Positions 60,943 through 64,000 of a stretch of 64,000 bases of DNA are shown piece by piece. Within the stretch, counting starts at the first letter, position 1; each line of letters opens with the position of its first letter. This DNA comes from Artocarpus heterophyllus. Lineage: Eukaryota > Streptophyta > Magnoliopsida > Rosales > Moraceae. Made by a program: the position numbers and the translations under genes. A model generated the notes under the pieces. It saw nothing but the letters and a program-made list of their open reading frames with translations. It did not search any database and was not told the origin of the DNA. Location of the stretch: the NCBI GenBank assembly GCA_025403435.1, contig CM046338.1, positions 25,030,281 to 25,094,280 on the forward strand, in the 5' to 3' direction.

Positions 60943-62427
60943 TTTCCCCGAAAATTTACGAAAATCAAAAAGCCCGAAAAGAGATACTGTGAAATTCTCC
61001 TAAAGATAAACGGATGATTTTGACGAAAGGGCGAAAAAATCTGTGTATAACCACAGGGATATAGCGATACAATCGATACAATTATGTTTATTGGATTAAA
61101 ATATAATTTTAATTTATAAATATTTTATAATAATATTATTAAAATTATTTTATATATAATTATATAATATAATATATAATATTATTAAGATAATTATTTT
61201 ATTATTAAAAATATTTTAAATATTATTTTAAATTTTAATTTTATAACAATAATTTATATACGTGCTTTAAGCGTGGATAGAGATCTGTACATGTGGGACT
61301 TCCAGTTCGCTGCGAGTAAATGTGGTGTGATAGTGCACTAGTGGGCCGAGTGAGCTTGGACCCATTAGTTGCCAACGGGCTTTTGTCTTGAGCTGATCTG
61401 TTTAAGTACTTTGGGCCTAGTGCCAGGAAGGCCCTTTTTAGAAAACTAGAAGGAATGCCGCACCATAAAACTGACCATCTTGACTTTTTTAAAACAGCCT
61501 TTTGTACTTTTTTTTTTAATTTTAATTACATATTTACTATTTTATCTCTTATCATTTAATCTCAAAAATTAAAATTTTAATTCTCTCTTTATCCTCTCAG
61601 GGAGAGTAACTTAGATTTTAATAAATCATCAATTTTTAATAAATAAGCAGTTTTAATAAATGATATGTTAGAGGGCAATAAGTTGGGACACTTAAGGGTA
61701 TTCTTGTAAGTTGTCTTTTTTTATAATTTTTATAAATATGATCTCTTAAGATTTATTTTTTGTAAATGTCAAATATATTTATTTGTGCCACAAATTAACA
61801 CGTAATATGACTGACAATATGACATAATCTTTAAGTTTTTACATAAGAAAATTACATTTTATGCCACACTTTTAAAAATTGAGTTTATTTATGTCATACT
61901 ATCATTCATATTATATATTAAATTATACCACAAATAAAAATATATTGTATTTATAAAAAATAAATTTTAAAAAGATTATATTTGTGAAAAATCTTATTTT
62001 TCCATTCATGTGTGATCATTTATTGTGAGATTTTTTAAGAATTTAGTAGTAAATATTAGTTATATTTTAATTAGTTAGGAAGTATCAGGTACTTAAAAAA
62101 GTTTGTCTGTGTTCCTCATTTTAATTCTTCTTTAATCATAGGAACTTCCTAAACCACATTCTCTCTTCTTTTCCCCCACTCTCACTCTGGTTGCTCCTCC
62201 ATCTTCTCTAGCGCAATAGCTCCGTCGATGGCGATGGCGACCTTGTGGCAGAACAACGCGAATCTTTACGATGGAGCAACTCGTTGGCAACAAGCTCATG
62301 AAGTTGATCGGTAGTGAAAATAGACATTCAAGGAAGATCGGCGGCGACCAACTCAAGTCGCGATGAAGCCTTCAAAGTGAAGCTCGAAAAGCCGTTCAAA
62401 AGCGCTGGAGGATAGTGACGGAGTTGC
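60943..62427. other. Region upstream of the PET100-like gene
   Basis: 61085-61260 is almost pure A/T. 61320-61440 holds GGGCC and GGCCCA-type elements and may belong to the promoter. 62130-62427 is GC-richer with CT runs and a short reading frame (start near 62228) that I do not recognise; it directly abuts the LTR at 62428. Confidence 0.4.
61733..61990. mobile_element. Small MITE (about 258 bp)
   Basis: The ends match inversely: TTATAAATATGATCTCTTAA at the left against CACAAATATAATCTTTTTAA at the right, followed by TTTATTTTTTGTAAAT-like sequence in both. Internal GTGCCACAAATTAACACG-type motifs repeat in opposite orientation. A diverged relative lies at 33770-33945. Confidence 0.7.
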
Positions 62428-64000
62428 TGTAACGTCCCGAAATTTATTTAACATTAATGTAATGAAAATGATGAATTAGTGTGCCATAATTAAAGTTTTA
62501 ACTTTAATTAGATTATTTGGTTGGATTTTAGTTTTTGGTTGTTTTGTTAAATTGATGTGTTCAAAAGATTCCTTGTTGATTTAAAATGATGTTTTGAGTT
62601 TTAAAACACAACAATTTGTAAAATTTTAAAAATACTCCGTTTTGCAAAACCGTGGGCGGCACATGGTTTTCGCACAGTAAAACCGCCCACCGATTTTCTC
62701 TATTTATTTTCCTTTCCTCTCTCTCTCTCCTCACTTCCACGCCCATTTCTCTCTCTCTTCCCTCTCTCTCTCGGCAGCTCACTCTCTCTCAATCTCTCTC
62801 TAAATTTTTGAAAACCGCATTCGAATCCAAGCTTCGGAACAGCAAGGAGGAAGCTCGGGGACGTGATTCGGCAACCGAGAACGCGGATTGAAGCTTCGAT
62901 TCGAGGTTAGATTCGAAATTTCTAAACTTTTTTCAAAATTTTCGATTTTGTGTGTTTTTGAAATCTAAGTTTGTTTAAGCTTAGAAAACCGTGGATTTGT
63001 GTTAAATGAGCTTAGAACAACTAGAATCTAAACCTAGATTGAAGAAAAACGGATTGGATTCAAGATTTTTATTTTTCTCCTCTTTTTCTCATTTTCGGAT
63101 TTTTGAAGATTTTGAGTTCAAATGTTGTTTAAATGATTCCAAACATGTTTTAGAATGTTTTTCTATCAACTATAGTTATTTTTCATGCCTGGGAATTGAG
63201 AAAAACAGGTTGGAATTCAGATTTGGATTTTGGGGATCGAGAAACCCGTGGCTGGGATTTCTGGATTTTCCCAGTTCGGCAGGCCGAAGTTCATGTTCGG
63301 CAGGCCGGAGTGATGATCGGCAGGCCGGTGTTCTTCCGATCGGCAGGCCGAATCTGGGGACATGTTCGGCAGGCCGAACTTTGCTTCCGGCAGGCCGAAC
63401 TGTACAGTTCGGCAGGCCGAAGCAGGGCGTCCGGCAGGCCGACCGAGGCATGGAAAATTTTGTGATTTTTACCCGATTTCATTGTTTTGAACCCTGATTT
63501 AAATCCCAACCTTATAGGATGATTTTAATGATACAAATGGCACACTAGGACATCATGAAATGATTTAGTAACATAGAATGTTTCGAACTAGATATTGATC
63601 GACTTAGTTTGTATCTAGGATTGTTCGTGGTTCCGTGGAGCTAACGTATAGCGGACCGGGATTACGGTGTGGGGTACCGGCACGAGTACTGAGGTAGGAC
63701 TTCTATCCTATTTCTTTGGTAGCCTGGTTTTGAAATGATTTGGCTTTGAAAATGATTTCTATCAAAATGTTTTCAACGGTTGTTTGAAAATGATTTTATC
63801 GGTTATATTTTTATATACCGTGACATGAAATGAATTTCATAATGAATGTAATTGACAATACTCGGTAATTGGGTTTTGAATGATAATGATAATAAACACA
63901 TGGGCATGATGCCATATCAGAGATCGGGTCGTGATCGACCTTGGGGGCAGGTCCCGAAACCCAGCTGGGCCACTACGGTGGTGATATCATGGTTTGCCTA
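62428..64000 (+). mobile_element. Ty3/gypsy-type LTR, start of an element cut by the window end
   Basis: Begins TGTAACGTCCCGAAATTT, the characteristic start of many plant Tekay/Retand-type LTRs. An inverted GTGGGCGG/CCGCCCAC pair and a CT-rich leader with a likely start site follow near 62640-62780, then a splice-like GAGGTTAG at 62902. The later GGGTACCGGCACGAGTACTG (63672) and GGTCGTGATCGACC (63925) parts are also typical. No end (CA) or primer-binding site is reached. The ORFs in it are not gag. Confidence 0.7.
63275..63442 (+). repeat. Eight-copy array of a GC-rich palindrome
   Basis: CGGCAGGCCG occurs at 63277, 63298, 63318, 63341, 63367, 63388, 63410 and 63432, a spacing of 20-26 bp. 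The full unit TTCGGCAGGCCGAA has inverted 6-bp arms around AG; outer bases vary between copies. It lies in the LTR leader region. Confidence 0.95.

Noticed and set aside
63006..63497. 163-codon ORF and antisense ORFs in the gypsy LTR
   Set aside because: The repeated RQAE/SAGR phrases come from the palindrome array in three frames. The position is LTR leader, not gag.
1..64000. CRISPR arrays, tRNA or rRNA genes, prokaryotic operons
   Set aside because: No regular spacer arrays, no full cloverleaf sequences and no rRNA-like stretches were seen. The two tRNA-like signals belong to SINEs with target duplications.

Overview
The window is nuclear DNA of a eudicot plant. It is AT-rich and has long introns with GT/AG junctions, plant-specific gene families, and many transposon remnants, some of them cut into by others. 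Nothing bacterial, viral or organellar is apparent, and I cannot name the species.

Regions: (1) From 1 to about 22.4 kb lie two diverged copies of one segment, offset by about 12.4 kb. Copy A carries an intact two-exon UDP-glycosyltransferase (UGT) gene on the minus strand (9211-11293). Copy B carries a dead paralog (19911-22386) that has lost its 5' end and the core of its sugar-donor box. Each copy has its own insertions: two short DNA transposons in A (908-1506, 1969-2800); a SINE, a degenerate 5.3-kb Ty1/copia element and a small hAT element in B. Comparing the copies exposes empty sites for several of these. (2) 22.4-26.2 kb holds a CACTA-like fragment, another hAT element with a perfect 8-bp target duplication, and an intron-bearing pseudogene of a CRS2-associated (CRM-domain) chloroplast splicing factor. 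(3) 27.3-42 kb is the gene-rich core: a five-exon purple acid phosphatase (-), the eight-exon SWI/SNF-associated armadillo protein LFR (+), and a two-exon 3-ketoacyl-CoA synthase (-) with a long-inverted-repeat transposon in its intron. (4) 42-50 kb is gene-poor, with small inverted-repeat elements and a short tandem array. (5) 50.1-53.9 kb holds a PUB43/44-type U-box/armadillo E3 ligase gene with several disabling lesions. (6) 58-61 kb holds a small gene for a PET100-like cytochrome c oxidase assembly factor. Its 2.66-kb intron is mostly filled by a 1.7-kb palindromic transposon derivative and a SINE. (7) 62.4 kb to the end is the start of a Ty3/gypsy-type LTR containing a 22-bp-period array of a GC-rich palindrome.

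The genes are independent nuclear loci with roles in specialised-metabolite glycosylation, phosphate release, chromatin, fatty-acid elongation and mitochondrial assembly. They do not form a pathway or an operon-like system. The most informative parts of the window are the duplicated UGT segment with its datable insertions and the giant hairpin inside the PET100-like intron. Splice junctions were derived by reading frame, GT/AG signals and remembered family conservation; no alignment was run.
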